From Atopobiaceae bacterium (GTDB lineage Bacteria; Actinomycetota; Coriobacteriia; Coriobacteriales; Atopobiaceae), in contig JAGAVX010000168.1 in NCBI GenBank assembly GCA_017941705.1, positions 1 to 46,107 of the forward strand: a DNA stretch of 46,107 bases, read 5' to 3'. The position numbers were made by a program, and so were the translations under genes. Each line of letters starts with the position of its first letter. The stretch's first letter is position 1. The notes under the pieces were generated by a model that was not told where the DNA came from, did not search any database, and worked only from the letters and a program-made list of their open reading frames with translations. Shown here piece after piece: positions 16,746-24,951 of the stretch.

Positions 16746-17305
16746 AGGCCAGTCTCAAGGCGGTTATCATGGACGCGCAAGGCATGGATCGTGCCCTTAC
16801 GCGCGTTGCCCATGAGATAATCGAGCACAACGAGGGTGCCGAGGGCCTTGCGCTCGTGGGTGTGCTGCGTCGCGGCGTGCCCCTGGCAGAGCGCCTCGCC
16901 GACAAGATCGAGGCCATCGAGGGCATTCGTCCCAAGATCGGCAAGCTGGACATCAGCTTCTATCGCGACGACTTCTCGAGCCATATCGCTCCGGTCCTGC
17001 ATACGACCGAGATCATGTTCCCCATTGATGGCGTCGACGTCGTCCTGGTCGACGACGTCCTCTATACCGGCCGCACCGTGCGTTCGGCACTCGACGCGCT
17101 GATGGACCTTGGTCGCCCCAAGAGCGTCCAGCTGGCTGTCATGGTCGACCGCGGCCATCGCGAGCTGCCGATTCGCGCCGACTACGTGGGCAAGAACGTG
17201 CCTTCCTCCCATGAGGAGGACGTGCGCGTGAGCATCGTCCCGCTCGACGACAAGGACTGCGTCGAGATCTGGGGCATCGAGAAGAATGCTGGAGGTACCG
17301 AGTAA
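16739..17305 (+). CDS. pyrR: PyrR, pyr operon attenuator protein / uracil phosphoribosyltransferase
   Basis: A 188-residue bifunctional PyrR. It binds the pyr leader RNA when UMP is plentiful and, in many species, also makes UMP from uracil and PRPP. The PRPP-binding motif VLVDDVLYTGRTVRSALDAL and the ALVGVLRRGVPLA block are diagnostic. GGAG at 16731-16734 supports ATG 16739; an in-frame codon at 16667 would run through the terminator hairpin and is rejected. Its stop overlaps the pyrB start by one base, so the genes are translationally coupled. Confidence 0.96.
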   Translation: MEQASLKAVIMDAQGMDRALTRVAHEIIEHNEGAEGLALVGVLRRGVPLAERLADKIEAIEGIRPKIGKLDISFYRDDFSSHIAPVLHTTEIMFPIDGVDVVLVDDVLYTGRTVRSALDALMDLGRPKSVQLAVMVDRGHRELPIRADYVGKNVPSSHEEDVRVSIVPLDDKDCVEIWGIEKNAGGTE

Positions 17306-18228
17306 TGCTTTCCGTCAAGCACCTCATCGACACGACGTCGCTCACTGCCGACGACATCACGCAGATTCTTGACACGGCCAAGTCGTTTGACCCGATCGTC
17401 AACGGTCGCAACATCAAGAAGGTCCCGGCCCTGCGCGGTCGCACCATCGTGAACCTCTTCCTCGAGCCGTCCACGCGTACCCTCAAGAGCTTCGAGCTCG
17501 CCGAGAAGCGCCTCTCGGCCGACTCCATCTCGATGGGCGGCGCGACCTCCTCGGTGGTCAAGGGCGAGAGCCTGGCCGACACCATCCAGACCATCGACGC
17601 CATGAAGGTCGACATGTTCGTCGTGCGCGCTCGTCTCGCCGGCACCCCGCAGAAGATCACCGAGAACACTGACGCGATCGTCATCAACGGTGGCGACGGC
17701 AAGCACCAGCATCCCACGCAGGCCATGCTCGACCTCTACACCATCCGCGAGCACTTTGGCCACCTCGACGGCCTGAAGGTCGCCATCGTGGGCGACCTCG
17801 CCCACAGCCGCGTGTGCGGCTCGCTGGCTCCCGCGCTCAAGACGATGGGCGCCGACGTCACGCTCGTGGCCCCGCCGACCTTCCAGGTTGGCGACCCCTC
17901 TTGGTTCGGCTGCAACCAGACCAACCATCTCGACGACGTCATCGAGGACATGGATGTCGTGTACATGCTGCGCGTCCAGCTGGAGCGCATGGAGGGTGCC
18001 GCAATTCCGTCGCGCCGCGAGTACAACCGCCTGTACGGCCTCTCGCTCGAGCGCGAGGCTCGCATGAAGGACAACGCCATCATCTGCCATCCGGGTCCGA
18101 TGAACCGCGGCATGGAGATTGACGCCGAGGTCGCGGACTGCGCACGTTCGCGCATCCTCAACCAGGTCAACGCGGGCGTCCTGACCCGCATGGCCGAGAT
18201 GTACCTGCTGCTGGGAGGAGAAGAGTAA
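17305..18228 (+). CDS. pyrB: aspartate carbamoyltransferase catalytic subunit
   Basis: A 307-residue PyrB, making N-carbamoyl-aspartate from carbamoyl phosphate and aspartate, the first committed step of pyrimidine synthesis. FLEPSTRTLKSFE (the STRT carbamoyl-phosphate loop at 56-59) and HQHPTQAMLDLYTI are present. No regulatory subunit PyrI is encoded here, so control is likely through PyrR. The start overlaps the pyrR stop and the stop overlaps the pyrC start, each by one base. Confidence 0.97.
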   Translation: MLSVKHLIDTTSLTADDITQILDTAKSFDPIVNGRNIKKVPALRGRTIVNLFLEPSTRTLKSFELAEKRLSADSISMGGATSSVVKGESLADTIQTIDAMKVDMFVVRARLAGTPQKITENTDAIVINGGDGKHQHPTQAMLDLYTIREHFGHLDGLKVAIVGDLAHSRVCGSLAPALKTMGADVTLVAPPTFQVGDPSWFGCNQTNHLDDVIEDMDVVYMLRVQLERMEGAAIPSRREYNRLYGLSLEREARMKDNAIICHPGPMNRGMEIDAEVADCARSRILNQVNAGVLTRMAEMYLLLGGEE

Positions 18229-19520
18229 TGGCATATCTGATCAAGGGTGCCCATGTGGTCGACCCCCAGGTGGGTCTTGATGACGTCCGCGACGTGCTCG
18301 TCGAGGAGAAGCAGATCGTCGAGGTCGCCGAGAGCATCGACGCCGGCGAGGGCGTCGAGGTGATTGACGGAACGGGCAAGTATCTCGTGCCCGGCCTCGT
18401 GGACATGCATGTTCACTTCCGTGACCCCGGCTTCGAGTACAAGGAGACCATCGCAACCGGTTCGCGCGCTGCTGCCCACGGCGGCTTCACCGATGTGGCA
18501 ACGATGCCCAACACCGATCCCGTTACCGATACCGGTGCCGAGATTCGCTACCAGATCGACACGGCCCGCCGCGCCGGCCTCGTGCATGTGCGCCCCATGG
18601 GCTCGCTGACTCGTGGCGAGAAGGGTGAGTCCCTCTCCGAGATCGGAGACATGGTCATGGAGGGCGCAAGCGCATTCTCCGACGATGGCCACGGCGTGCA
18701 GAGTGCTGGCATGATGAAGACCTGCATGGCCTATGTGAGCCAGTTCGACCGTGTCGTCTGCGCGCACTGCGAGGACGAGAGCCTTACCAAGAACGGCGTC
18801 ATCAACTCCGGTCGCGCCGCAACGCGCCTGGGCATGTTCGGCTGGCCCGCGCTGGGCGAGGAGATCGAGATCTGGCGCGACATCGAGCTTTGCCGCATGA
18901 CCGGCTGCGCCCTTCACATCTGCCACATCTCGACCGCCAAGGGTCTCGAGATGGTCAAGGCCGCCAAGGCCGAGGGCCTGCCCGTCACCTGCGAGGTCAC
19001 CCCGCATCACCTGTTCCTGTGCGACGAGGACATCGACGACACCTACAACACCAACCTCAAGATGAACCCGCCCCTGCGCAAGGCCAGCGATGCCGCCGCA
19101 CTGCGCGAGGGCATCCTCGACGGCTCTATTGACTGCATCGTGACCGACCATGCTCCGCATGCCAAGCACGAGAAGGACTGCGAGTGGGAGATTGCCTTCT
19201 TTGGCACCATCGGCCTCGAGACCTCGCTGCCCCTTATGCTCACGAACATGGTCTCGACCGGCAAGATGAGCTGGGACCGCCTGGTCGAGGTCATGGCCGT
19301 CAACCCGCGCAACCTTCTGCGCTGCAAGCCCGTCAAGATCGAGGCCGGCTCTCAAGCGGACCTCACCCTCATCGACCCCGACAAGGAGATCGAGGTTACC
19401 GAGGACTACTTTGTGGGCAAGTCGAAGAACTCCGCCTTCCTCGGCTACAAGCTCAAGGGTGCGGCGACTGACGTGCTGATGGCCGGCAAGCGCACGCTGA
19501 TCGACGGCGTCGTGGCGTAG
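18228..19520 (+). CDS. pyrC: dihydroorotase, class I
   Basis: A 430-residue dihydroorotase closing carbamoyl-aspartate to dihydroorotate. The zinc-binding DMHVHFRDPG (59-68) and the conserved TDHAPH near residue 306 mark the class I amidohydrolase form found in Gram-positive bacteria. GGAGGAGAAGAGTA upstream supports the start. It overlaps pyrB by one base. A long hairpin 25 bases after its stop separates it from pyrK. Confidence 0.96.
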   Translation: MAYLIKGAHVVDPQVGLDDVRDVLVEEKQIVEVAESIDAGEGVEVIDGTGKYLVPGLVDMHVHFRDPGFEYKETIATGSRAAAHGGFTDVATMPNTDPVTDTGAEIRYQIDTARRAGLVHVRPMGSLTRGEKGESLSEIGDMVMEGASAFSDDGHGVQSAGMMKTCMAYVSQFDRVVCAHCEDESLTKNGVINSGRAATRLGMFGWPALGEEIEIWRDIELCRMTGCALHICHISTAKGLEMVKAAKAEGLPVTCEVTPHHLFLCDEDIDDTYNTNLKMNPPLRKASDAAALREGILDGSIDCIVTDHAPHAKHEKDCEWEIAFFGTIGLETSLPLMLTNMVSTGKMSWDRLVEVMAVNPRNLLRCKPVKIEAGSQADLTLIDPDKEIEVTEDYFVGKSKNSAFLGYKLKGAATDVLMAGKRTLIDGVVA

Positions 19521-19545
19521 GGTTTATTCGGCAATAATGCGAAAG

Positions 19546-19584
19546 ACGGGATTCCAGGTGGCGAGAGACCATTTGGAATCCCGT
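19546..19584 (+). terminator. hairpin terminator between pyrC and pyrK
   Basis: An 11-bp perfect stem ACGGGATTCCA/TGGAATCCCGT, extended inside by a G-T-rich helix, followed by only TT. It divides the pyr cluster into pyrRBC and pyrKDF. It could be leaky or mark the end of the first transcript. Confidence 0.6.
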
Positions 19585-19681
19585 TTGGCTTGAAAGCGGA
19601 TGCCCGTATGTGATTGGCATGAGGCATCGTCTGGTGCACTTGCGCTACCATTGCTTTGCACACAATGACACAAGGAGTGAC

Positions 19682-20518
19682 ATGGATCTAAGCACGACTT
19701 CGCTGCACGACTTTACTGTCGTGACAAACGAATGCGTGGCGGATGGGATCTGGCGCATGAGGCTCTCCTCTACGGTTGCGCCCCTCATCGAGCCAGGGCA
19801 GTTTGTCAACATTGCCGTTCCGGGGGATGGTTCCCATATCCTGCGGATTCCGCTGTCGTTCAAGCGTGCCGACGCGGAGGCTGGCACTCTTGAACTGTTA
19901 TATGCGACGGTAGGAGAGGGTACCAGGCGACTCTCGGCCATGCGTGAGGGAGACAAGTCCACACTTGTTGGCCCGTGCGGAAATGGATGGCGACTGCCGC
20001 AGGAGCCAGGTCGCGCACTGCTGGTGGCGGGGGGCATTGGCCTTCCTCCCATCCTTGCCGCGGCTCGCATGCTCGCAAGCGAGCGAGTGGGATTTGACGT
20101 CGTCATTGGTGCGAGGACATACGCGATGCACGTCCTTCCCGACGCCGAGGAGGTCTTGGGCTACGGACAGGCCGACGGTGCCGAATACGACCCTGACCGT
20201 AGGGTCATCCTGACAACCGACGATGGCACGACGGCATCTGGCGAGCTGGGACGCAAGGCGTATGCGACCGACGGCATGTCCGACCTTATGGCCGAGCGTG
20301 CCTACAGCCAGGTCTATACCTGCGGTCCCACTATCATGATGGCTTCTGTCGCGCACATGGCTGCCGAGCATGGCATCGCCTGCCAGGCGTCGCTCGAGCG
20401 TATGATGGGCTGCGGCTTTGGGGCGTGCAGCTGCTGCAATGTCGAGCTCGTTCGTGGCGGATACGCACTATGCTGCCAGGACGGGCCTGTCTTTGACGCT
20501 ACGGAGGTGGTCTGGTGA
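19682..20518 (+). CDS. pyrK: dihydroorotate dehydrogenase B electron transfer subunit
   Basis: A 278-residue PyrK, the FAD and 2Fe-2S subunit that passes electrons from PyrD to NAD+. The FAD-binding HILRIPLSF, the NAD-binding LVAGGIGLPPILAAAR, and the C-terminal cluster-binding cysteines in CGFGACSCC and ALCCQDGPVF are visible. ATG 19682 is preceded by AAGGAG (19671-19676); the open frame's earlier codon at 19610 has no ribosome site. No clear promoter was found in the 97 bases between the terminator and this gene. The stop overlaps the pyrD GTG by 4 bases. Confidence 0.95.
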   Translation: MDLSTTSLHDFTVVTNECVADGIWRMRLSSTVAPLIEPGQFVNIAVPGDGSHILRIPLSFKRADAEAGTLELLYATVGEGTRRLSAMREGDKSTLVGPCGNGWRLPQEPGRALLVAGGIGLPPILAAARMLASERVGFDVVIGARTYAMHVLPDAEEVLGYGQADGAEYDPDRRVILTTDDGTTASGELGRKAYATDGMSDLMAERAYSQVYTCGPTIMMASVAHMAAEHGIACQASLERMMGCGFGACSCCNVELVRGGYALCCQDGPVFDATEVVW

Positions 20519-21444
20519 GCACGGTGAGCATGGCCGTGGACCTCGGCGGCATCAAGATGCGAAACCCCCTCAACACGGCTTCGGGAACCTTCGGCAATGG
20601 CTGGCAGTTCGAGGGGTTCTACGATGTGGGCGCTACGCTTGGCGCCATAACCTGCAAGGGCTTGGCTGCTGAGCCTTGGGCGGGAAACCCCGCCCCTCGT
20701 CTCGCGGAGCTGCGCGGGGCCGCCATCATGAACTCGGTTGGCCTTCAGAATCCTGGCGTGCGCGGGTTCGTGGAGACGTATGGGGAGTACCTTCAGGGAC
20801 TTCGAGACAAGGGCTGCCAGGTAATCTGCCAAGTGGCTGGTCACTCTGTCGAAGAGTACGTGCGTGCGACGGAGCTTTACGAGGAGCTTGCGCCCTTTGC
20901 CTCGGGCTTCGAGATCAACATCTCGTGCCCCAACATTGCCAAGGGCGGAGCGGCCATGGGAGCCACTCCCGAAGGTGCGGCAGAGGTCATGCGTGCGGTG
21001 CGTGACCGTACCGAGCGGCCGATCCTCGTCAAGATGGCTCCGCATGACGTGGCCGAGATAGGGCGCGCCCTCGAATCAGCTGGCGCCGACGCACTCTCGC
21101 TCATCAACACGATTCCAGGCATGACCATTGACGTGCACACGCGCAAGAGTCGCCTCTCACGGCCCACGGCTGGTGTCTCCGGACCTGCGATACACGCCAT
21201 TGCTGTTCGCATGGTGTGGGAATGCGCGCAGGCAGTTGCCATTCCGCTGTGTGGCATTGGCGGAGTGGCTACAGGCGAGGACGCCGCCGAGATGATTCTT
21301 GCCGGTGCGACCGCGGTGTCGATCGGCACGGCAAACATGGTGGATCCCTCCTGTGCTCCGCGCATACTGGCCGAGCTTGAGGATTGGGCTGAGTCCCAGG
21401 GAGTGAACGACATCAACGAACTGATTGGAGCTTTTGAATGCTAA
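20515..21444 (+). CDS. pyrD: dihydroorotate dehydrogenase B catalytic subunit
   Basis: A 309-residue class 1B PyrD with an FMN-binding TIM barrel. It oxidises dihydroorotate to orotate. The active-site cysteine is Cys138 in NISCPN; NPLNTASGTFGNG and GIGGVATGEDAAEMI are the expected FMN and phosphate-binding blocks. It starts with GTG overlapping the pyrK stop, so the two subunits are coupled in translation. Dependence on PyrK implies NAD+ as acceptor rather than fumarate or quinone. Confidence 0.95.
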   Translation: MSTVSMAVDLGGIKMRNPLNTASGTFGNGWQFEGFYDVGATLGAITCKGLAAEPWAGNPAPRLAELRGAAIMNSVGLQNPGVRGFVETYGEYLQGLRDKGCQVICQVAGHSVEEYVRATELYEELAPFASGFEINISCPNIAKGGAAMGATPEGAAEVMRAVRDRTERPILVKMAPHDVAEIGRALESAGADALSLINTIPGMTIDVHTRKSRLSRPTAGVSGPAIHAIAVRMVWECAQAVAIPLCGIGGVATGEDAAEMILAGATAVSIGTANMVDPSCAPRILAELEDWAESQGVNDINELIGAFEC

Positions 21445-22160
21445 CCGAACAAGAGGCGCGCGACGCCATTATCGTCGCGCTCGACTGCGAGCGAGAGACC
21501 GCTCTGCAACTGGCTGACAAGCTCGAGGGCAAGGCCATATGGGTAAAGGTGGGCATGACGCTCTTCTACCGCTATGGACCGGCCATTGTCGACGACATGC
21601 GCGCGCGTGGGCTGCGTGTCTTTTTGGACCTCAAGCTGCATGACATCCCCTTCCAGATCAGGGGTGCCGCACACTCGGCCTCTCTCAGTGGCGCCGACAT
21701 CCTCTCGATCCACGGGCTGGGTGGGGCAGCGATGATCGCAGAGGGCAGGGCCGGTGTCGAGGAAGCTGCCGCCGAACGCGGGGGAGAGCGCACCCGTCTT
21801 GTTGCCATTTCGGTCCTCACGAGCATGGACGCGGAGGCTCTCGCCTCGATCGGTGTCGATCTTCCGATAGCTGACGAGGTTGCGCGCCTTGCATCCCTCT
21901 CGGTGGGCGCCGGTTCGGATGGAATCGTGTGCTCGCCTCAGGAGGCGGCTGAGATGCGTGAGCTGCTTGGTCCCGAGGCGCTCATCGTGTGTCCTGGCGT
22001 GCGTCCCGCGGGAGCTGACGTGGGCGACCAGAAGCGCGTCTCGACGCCGGCGGCGGCGATCGCGGCGGGTGCCTCGAAGCTGGTGGTCGGTCGTCCCATC
22101 ACCCATGCCGATGACCCCGCGGCGGCATTCGAGTCGATCGTGGCAGAGCTCGTTTCCTAG
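21438..22160 (+). CDS. pyrF: orotidine 5'-phosphate decarboxylase
   Basis: A 240-residue PyrF, producing UMP from OMP. VALDCERETA at the N terminus, FLDLKLHDIP (the DxKxxxD catalytic array) and the C-terminal CPGVRPAGADVGDQKR phosphate-binding loop are present. It overlaps pyrD by 7 bases. It ends the cluster: pyrE, needed to supply OMP, and carAB, needed for carbamoyl phosphate, are not in this window and must lie elsewhere. Confidence 0.96.
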   Translation: MLTEQEARDAIIVALDCERETALQLADKLEGKAIWVKVGMTLFYRYGPAIVDDMRARGLRVFLDLKLHDIPFQIRGAAHSASLSGADILSIHGLGGAAMIAEGRAGVEEAAAERGGERTRLVAISVLTSMDAEALASIGVDLPIADEVARLASLSVGAGSDGIVCSPQEAAEMRELLGPEALIVCPGVRPAGADVGDQKRVSTPAAAIAAGASKLVVGRPITHADDPAAAFESIVAELVS

Positions 22161-22261
22161 GTATCATAAAGTTAGAAAGCTCCGTTATCATGCTCCGCGC
22201 TCGTAATCTCTGCTCGAACCGCTGGTGAGGGTCGTTGTTCTGGCTGATTTCTGTTAATCGG

Positions 22262-22275
22262 CGCACAATTGTGCG
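22262..22275. promoter_or_regulatory. 14-bp perfect palindrome upstream of mihF
   Basis: CGCACAATTGTGCG is a perfect palindrome in the 247-base gap between pyrF and mihF. It looks like an operator half-site pair. Downstream lies a candidate promoter TTGCTA (22294-22299), 17 bases, CAATAT (22317-22322). No regulator can be named. Confidence 0.4.
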
Positions 22276-22407
22276 TGTAAATTGTAAAGAGACTTGCTAA
22301 ACGAGACGCAGAACGTCAATATAAATGGCCGTGCGTTTCTGACCTGCTAATATGTTGCTGTTAGCAATTTAGAGCATGATTTAGTTATAACGATGTTTGG
22401 AGGAACC

Positions 22408-22716
22408 ATGGCACTACCCCAGCTCACCGATGAGCAGCGCAAGGCTGCCCTTGAGAAGGCCGCTGCTGCCCGTCACGCTCGTGCAGAGCTGCGTGAGAAG
22501 ATCAAGAAGGGTGAGACCTCTCTCGAGGACGTTCTCGATTCCGAGGACCCCATTGCCGCTCGCATGAAGGTCTCCGCTCTCATCGAGTCCCTTCCTGGTT
22601 ATGGCAAGGCCAAGGCTGCCAAAATCATGAACGAGCTTGGCATCTCCCCGTCGCGTCGCGTCAAGGGCCTCGGCGCTCGTCAGCGCGAGCAGCTGCTTGA
22701 GGCTCTCAACAAGTAG
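22408..22716 (+). CDS. mihF: integration host factor, actinobacterial type (mIHF)
   Basis: A 102-residue nucleoid-associated protein of the actinobacterial IHF family, unrelated in sequence to HU/IHF of other bacteria. MALPQLTDEQRKAALEKAAAAR, the helix-two-turn-helix-like LIESLPGYGKAKAAKIMNEL and ISPSRRVKGLGARQREQLLE are diagnostic; the last part contacts DNA. GGAGGA at 22399-22404 supports ATG 22408 over the ATG at 22393. Its neighbours gmk and rpoZ are the conserved actinobacterial context, and its stop overlaps the gmk start by one base. It is a key clue that the organism is an actinobacterium. Confidence 0.95.
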   Translation: MALPQLTDEQRKAALEKAAAARHARAELREKIKKGETSLEDVLDSEDPIAARMKVSALIESLPGYGKAKAAKIMNELGISPSRRVKGLGARQREQLLEALNK

Positions 22717-23309
22717 TGGCGCGCGAAGCAAAACTCTTCGTACTTTCCGGACCGTCAGGTGCTGGTAAGGGTACGGTGCTCAAAAGTGTATTGGAGCAAC
22801 GTCCCGAGCTGCATCTGACGGTTTCGGCCACCACGAGGAAGCCCCGCGAGGGCGAGGTAGATGGTGTCTCATACCATTTCCTGGACGAGGATGAGTTTGA
22901 CGCGCTGGTCAAGCAGAATGCCTTCCTTGAGTGGGCCAACGTCCACGGCCATTGCTACGGCACGCTCAACAGCGAGGTAGACCAATACCTCAAGCAGGGA
23001 CGTTCGGTGGTTCTCGAGATTGACGTACAGGGTGCATTCAACGTGCTCAAGCAGCGTCCGGATGCCATCTTGCTGTTCATAGAACCTCCCTCGATGGAAG
23101 AGCTTGAACGCAGGCTGAGGAGCCGCGGTACCGAGGACGAGGAGTCTCTTAAGCTGCGGCTTCACAATGCTCACCACGAGATGGAGCTTGCCCCGCGGTA
23201 CCACGCACGCATCGTCAACGACGACCTGAACGATGCAGTCAGGCGTACGATCGAACTGATCGATCACTACGAAAACAATGGAGGTAGCGATCAACATGGC
23301 AGTCACTAA
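22716..23309 (+). CDS. gmk: guanylate kinase
   Basis: A 197-residue guanylate kinase, GMP to GDP with ATP. The P-loop GPSGAGKGT is at residues 12-20, followed by SATTRKPREGEVDGVSYHF, which holds the GMP-binding residues. The GTG start overlaps the mihF stop by one base; the ribosome site would lie inside the mihF coding sequence. rpoZ begins inside its 3' end, the usual gmk-rpoZ coupling. Confidence 0.96.
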   Translation: MAREAKLFVLSGPSGAGKGTVLKSVLEQRPELHLTVSATTRKPREGEVDGVSYHFLDEDEFDALVKQNAFLEWANVHGHCYGTLNSEVDQYLKQGRSVVLEIDVQGAFNVLKQRPDAILLFIEPPSMEELERRLRSRGTEDEESLKLRLHNAHHEMELAPRYHARIVNDDLNDAVRRTIELIDHYENNGGSDQHGSH

Positions 23310-23589
23310 GCCCGAGATCGACAGCCTGCTTGAGAAGACGGAGCACAATCCCTTCCTGCTGTGCTCCATCGCTTCCAAGCGTGCCTGTGACATCAACAAC
23401 ATGGTGCGCGGTCAGCACCTGCGCGTTGCGGCCGTGCAGGAGTTCGACGACATCACCACGGTCATCTCTGGCGAGGACCCCGTGTCCATCGCCATGGAGG
23501 AGATCGAGTCGGGAACCCTGAGCTTTGTCCGCGACGAGTTCGACGAGGACATCAAGGGCTCCAACAAGCAGGTCCAGAGGAACCTCTAG
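23296..23589 (+). CDS. rpoZ: DNA-directed RNA polymerase omega subunit
   Basis: A 97-residue omega subunit. NPFLLCSIASKRACDINNMV corresponds to the family's conserved alpha-helical block (the R-A-x-xI-N motif), and EEIESGTLSF is the second conserved segment. Omega helps assemble RNA polymerase. GGAGGT at about 23281 places the start at ATG 23296, inside the end of gmk. It is acidic at the C terminus, as usual. Confidence 0.9.
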   Translation: MAVTKPEIDSLLEKTEHNPFLLCSIASKRACDINNMVRGQHLRVAAVQEFDDITTVISGEDPVSIAMEEIESGTLSFVRDEFDEDIKGSNKQVQRNL

Positions 23590-23592
23590 GCT

Positions 23593-24837
23593 ATGACGCA
23601 ACGAGTTTGTCTCGTGCACTATCACGAGATCGGCCTCAAGGGCAAGAACCGTGCGACATTCGAGAACCAGCTGGTAAAGAACCTGCATCGTGCATTGAGG
23701 GGCCAGAGTGTCGACAGCGTCAAGCGCGTGTCGGGACACATTCTGGTCTCTTTTGCGTCAGGACAGGCGACAGACGAGCAGGCGCGGATCATCTCACAGG
23801 TGCCAGGCGTGGCGCGTGTGTCGCTTGCGTATCTGTGCGGGTTGAACCAGGGGGAGTACTGTGCTGCCGCCGTCCGAGCGCTCGGCGAGGCTGGAGAGTT
23901 CGAGACATTCAAGGTGCACGCTCGCAGGTCTGCTACGACCTACGAGCTGCATACGCTCGACCTGCACAGATTGGTCGGCGGCGTCCTGTGCGAAGCGTTT
24001 CCTGACAAGCGCGTGAAGATGCACGATCCTGACGTCACCGTGATGGTGCTGGTCGTACAGGGAAGCGTGTACGTGTATGCCGCCTCCCGCATCGGAGTGG
24101 GAGGACTGCCGGTCGGCACGGCTGGCAAAGTCGTCACGCTGCTCTCGAGTGGATTCGACTCGCCTGTGGCAACGTGGATGGTCGGAAGGCGCGGTGCGGT
24201 GTGCGTGCCCGTGCACTTCTCGGGAAGGCCAATGACGTCCGACTCAAGCGAGTGGCTCTGTCAGGACATCGTCGACGCCCTCGCTCCCGCCGGCCTCATT
24301 GGTCGCCTGTATGTGGTTCCCTTTGGCGAGAAGCAGCGCGAGATCTCACTTGCGGTTCCTCAGAGCCTTAGGATCATCACATACCGCCGCGTGATGCTGA
24401 GTGTCGCGGAGCACATAGCCGAGCTTGAGGGAGCCAAGGCGCTTGTTACGGGTGAGTCGCTTGGGCAGGTTGCCTCGCAGACCCTTGACAACATCGCAGC
24501 GGTGAACGAGGTGGTCTCGATGCCCGTGCTGCGGCCGCTCATAGGCTCTGACAAGATGGAGATCATGCGTCGAGCCGAACAGATCGGCACGCACGACATA
24601 AGCTCACAGGCGGCGGAGGACTGCTGCACGCTCTTCATGCCTCGCAGGCCCGAGACTCACGCTCGCATCGACGCAGTTCACGAAGCTTGGGACGCATTTG
24701 ACCATGATGCGATGATAGAAGAGCTCGTGAGCACGGTGGAATATCGTGACTGGGACTATTGCCCCAGCTACAAGCCTCCCAAGTCTTTGGCCGCATGGCA
24801 TCGCGAATTGCTCCCGGCACATGATTTGACCAGCTAA
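23593..24837 (+). CDS. thiI: tRNA sulfurtransferase ThiI
   Basis: A 414-residue ThiI without a rhodanese domain. An N-terminal ferredoxin-like/THUMP region (HEIGLKGKNR and VSLAYLCG) precedes a PP-loop adenylation domain with SSGFDSPVA (185-193), where SGGxDS is more usual, and EDCCTLFMPRRPETH near the end. ThiI activates U8 of tRNA for 4-thiouridine and, in some bacteria, takes part in thiazole synthesis; forms lacking rhodanese accept sulfur from a dedicated cysteine desulfurase. It begins 3 bases after the rpoZ stop and probably ends this operon. Confidence 0.93.
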   Translation: MTQRVCLVHYHEIGLKGKNRATFENQLVKNLHRALRGQSVDSVKRVSGHILVSFASGQATDEQARIISQVPGVARVSLAYLCGLNQGEYCAAAVRALGEAGEFETFKVHARRSATTYELHTLDLHRLVGGVLCEAFPDKRVKMHDPDVTVMVLVVQGSVYVYAASRIGVGGLPVGTAGKVVTLLSSGFDSPVATWMVGRRGAVCVPVHFSGRPMTSDSSEWLCQDIVDALAPAGLIGRLYVVPFGEKQREISLAVPQSLRIITYRRVMLSVAEHIAELEGAKALVTGESLGQVASQTLDNIAAVNEVVSMPVLRPLIGSDKMEIMRRAEQIGTHDISSQAAEDCCTLFMPRRPETHARIDAVHEAWDAFDHDAMIEELVSTVEYRDWDYCPSYKPPKSLAAWHRELLPAHDLTS

Positions 24838-24845
24838 AGGTACCT

Positions 24846-24884
24846 GTGCGACTAAGGTGCGACTTTCGTGCGACCTCGTGCGTA
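24846..24884. repeat. direct-repeat array GTGCGAC, 11-bp period, before comEA
   Basis: GTGCGAC occurs at 24846, 24857 and 24868, and GTGCGTA at 24878: four direct copies at steps of 11, 11 and 10 bases, one per helical turn on the same face. It starts 8 bases after the thiI stop and lies about 70 bases before comEA. Repeats of this geometry are typical binding sites for response regulators. A -10-like GATAGA lies at 24895-24900. Confidence 0.7.
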
Positions 24885-24918
24885 CATGAATTGAGATAGA
24901 CGTTCAGACGCCTCTTTG

Positions 24919-24951
24919 TCACCCCCATCATAGGGATGGGGGTGATTTCTT
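24919..24951 (+). terminator. intrinsic terminator abutting the comEA start codon
   Basis: An 11-bp perfect stem TCACCCCCATC/GATGGGGGTGA with a 5-base loop, then TTTCTT. The T run ends at 24951, and the comEA ATG is 24952. It can end the mihF-gmk-rpoZ-thiI transcript, and it occupies the only G-rich stretch that could serve as comEA ribosome site. Confidence 0.88.

Noticed and set aside
17736..19355. 539-codon frame antisense to pyrB and pyrC
   Set aside because: Shadow frame across two well-supported genes; low-complexity Leu/Ala/His/Gly sequence.
24846..24884. CRISPR-like array
   Set aside because: Units of 7-8 bases with 3-4 base gaps are far too short for CRISPR; no cas gene is present.
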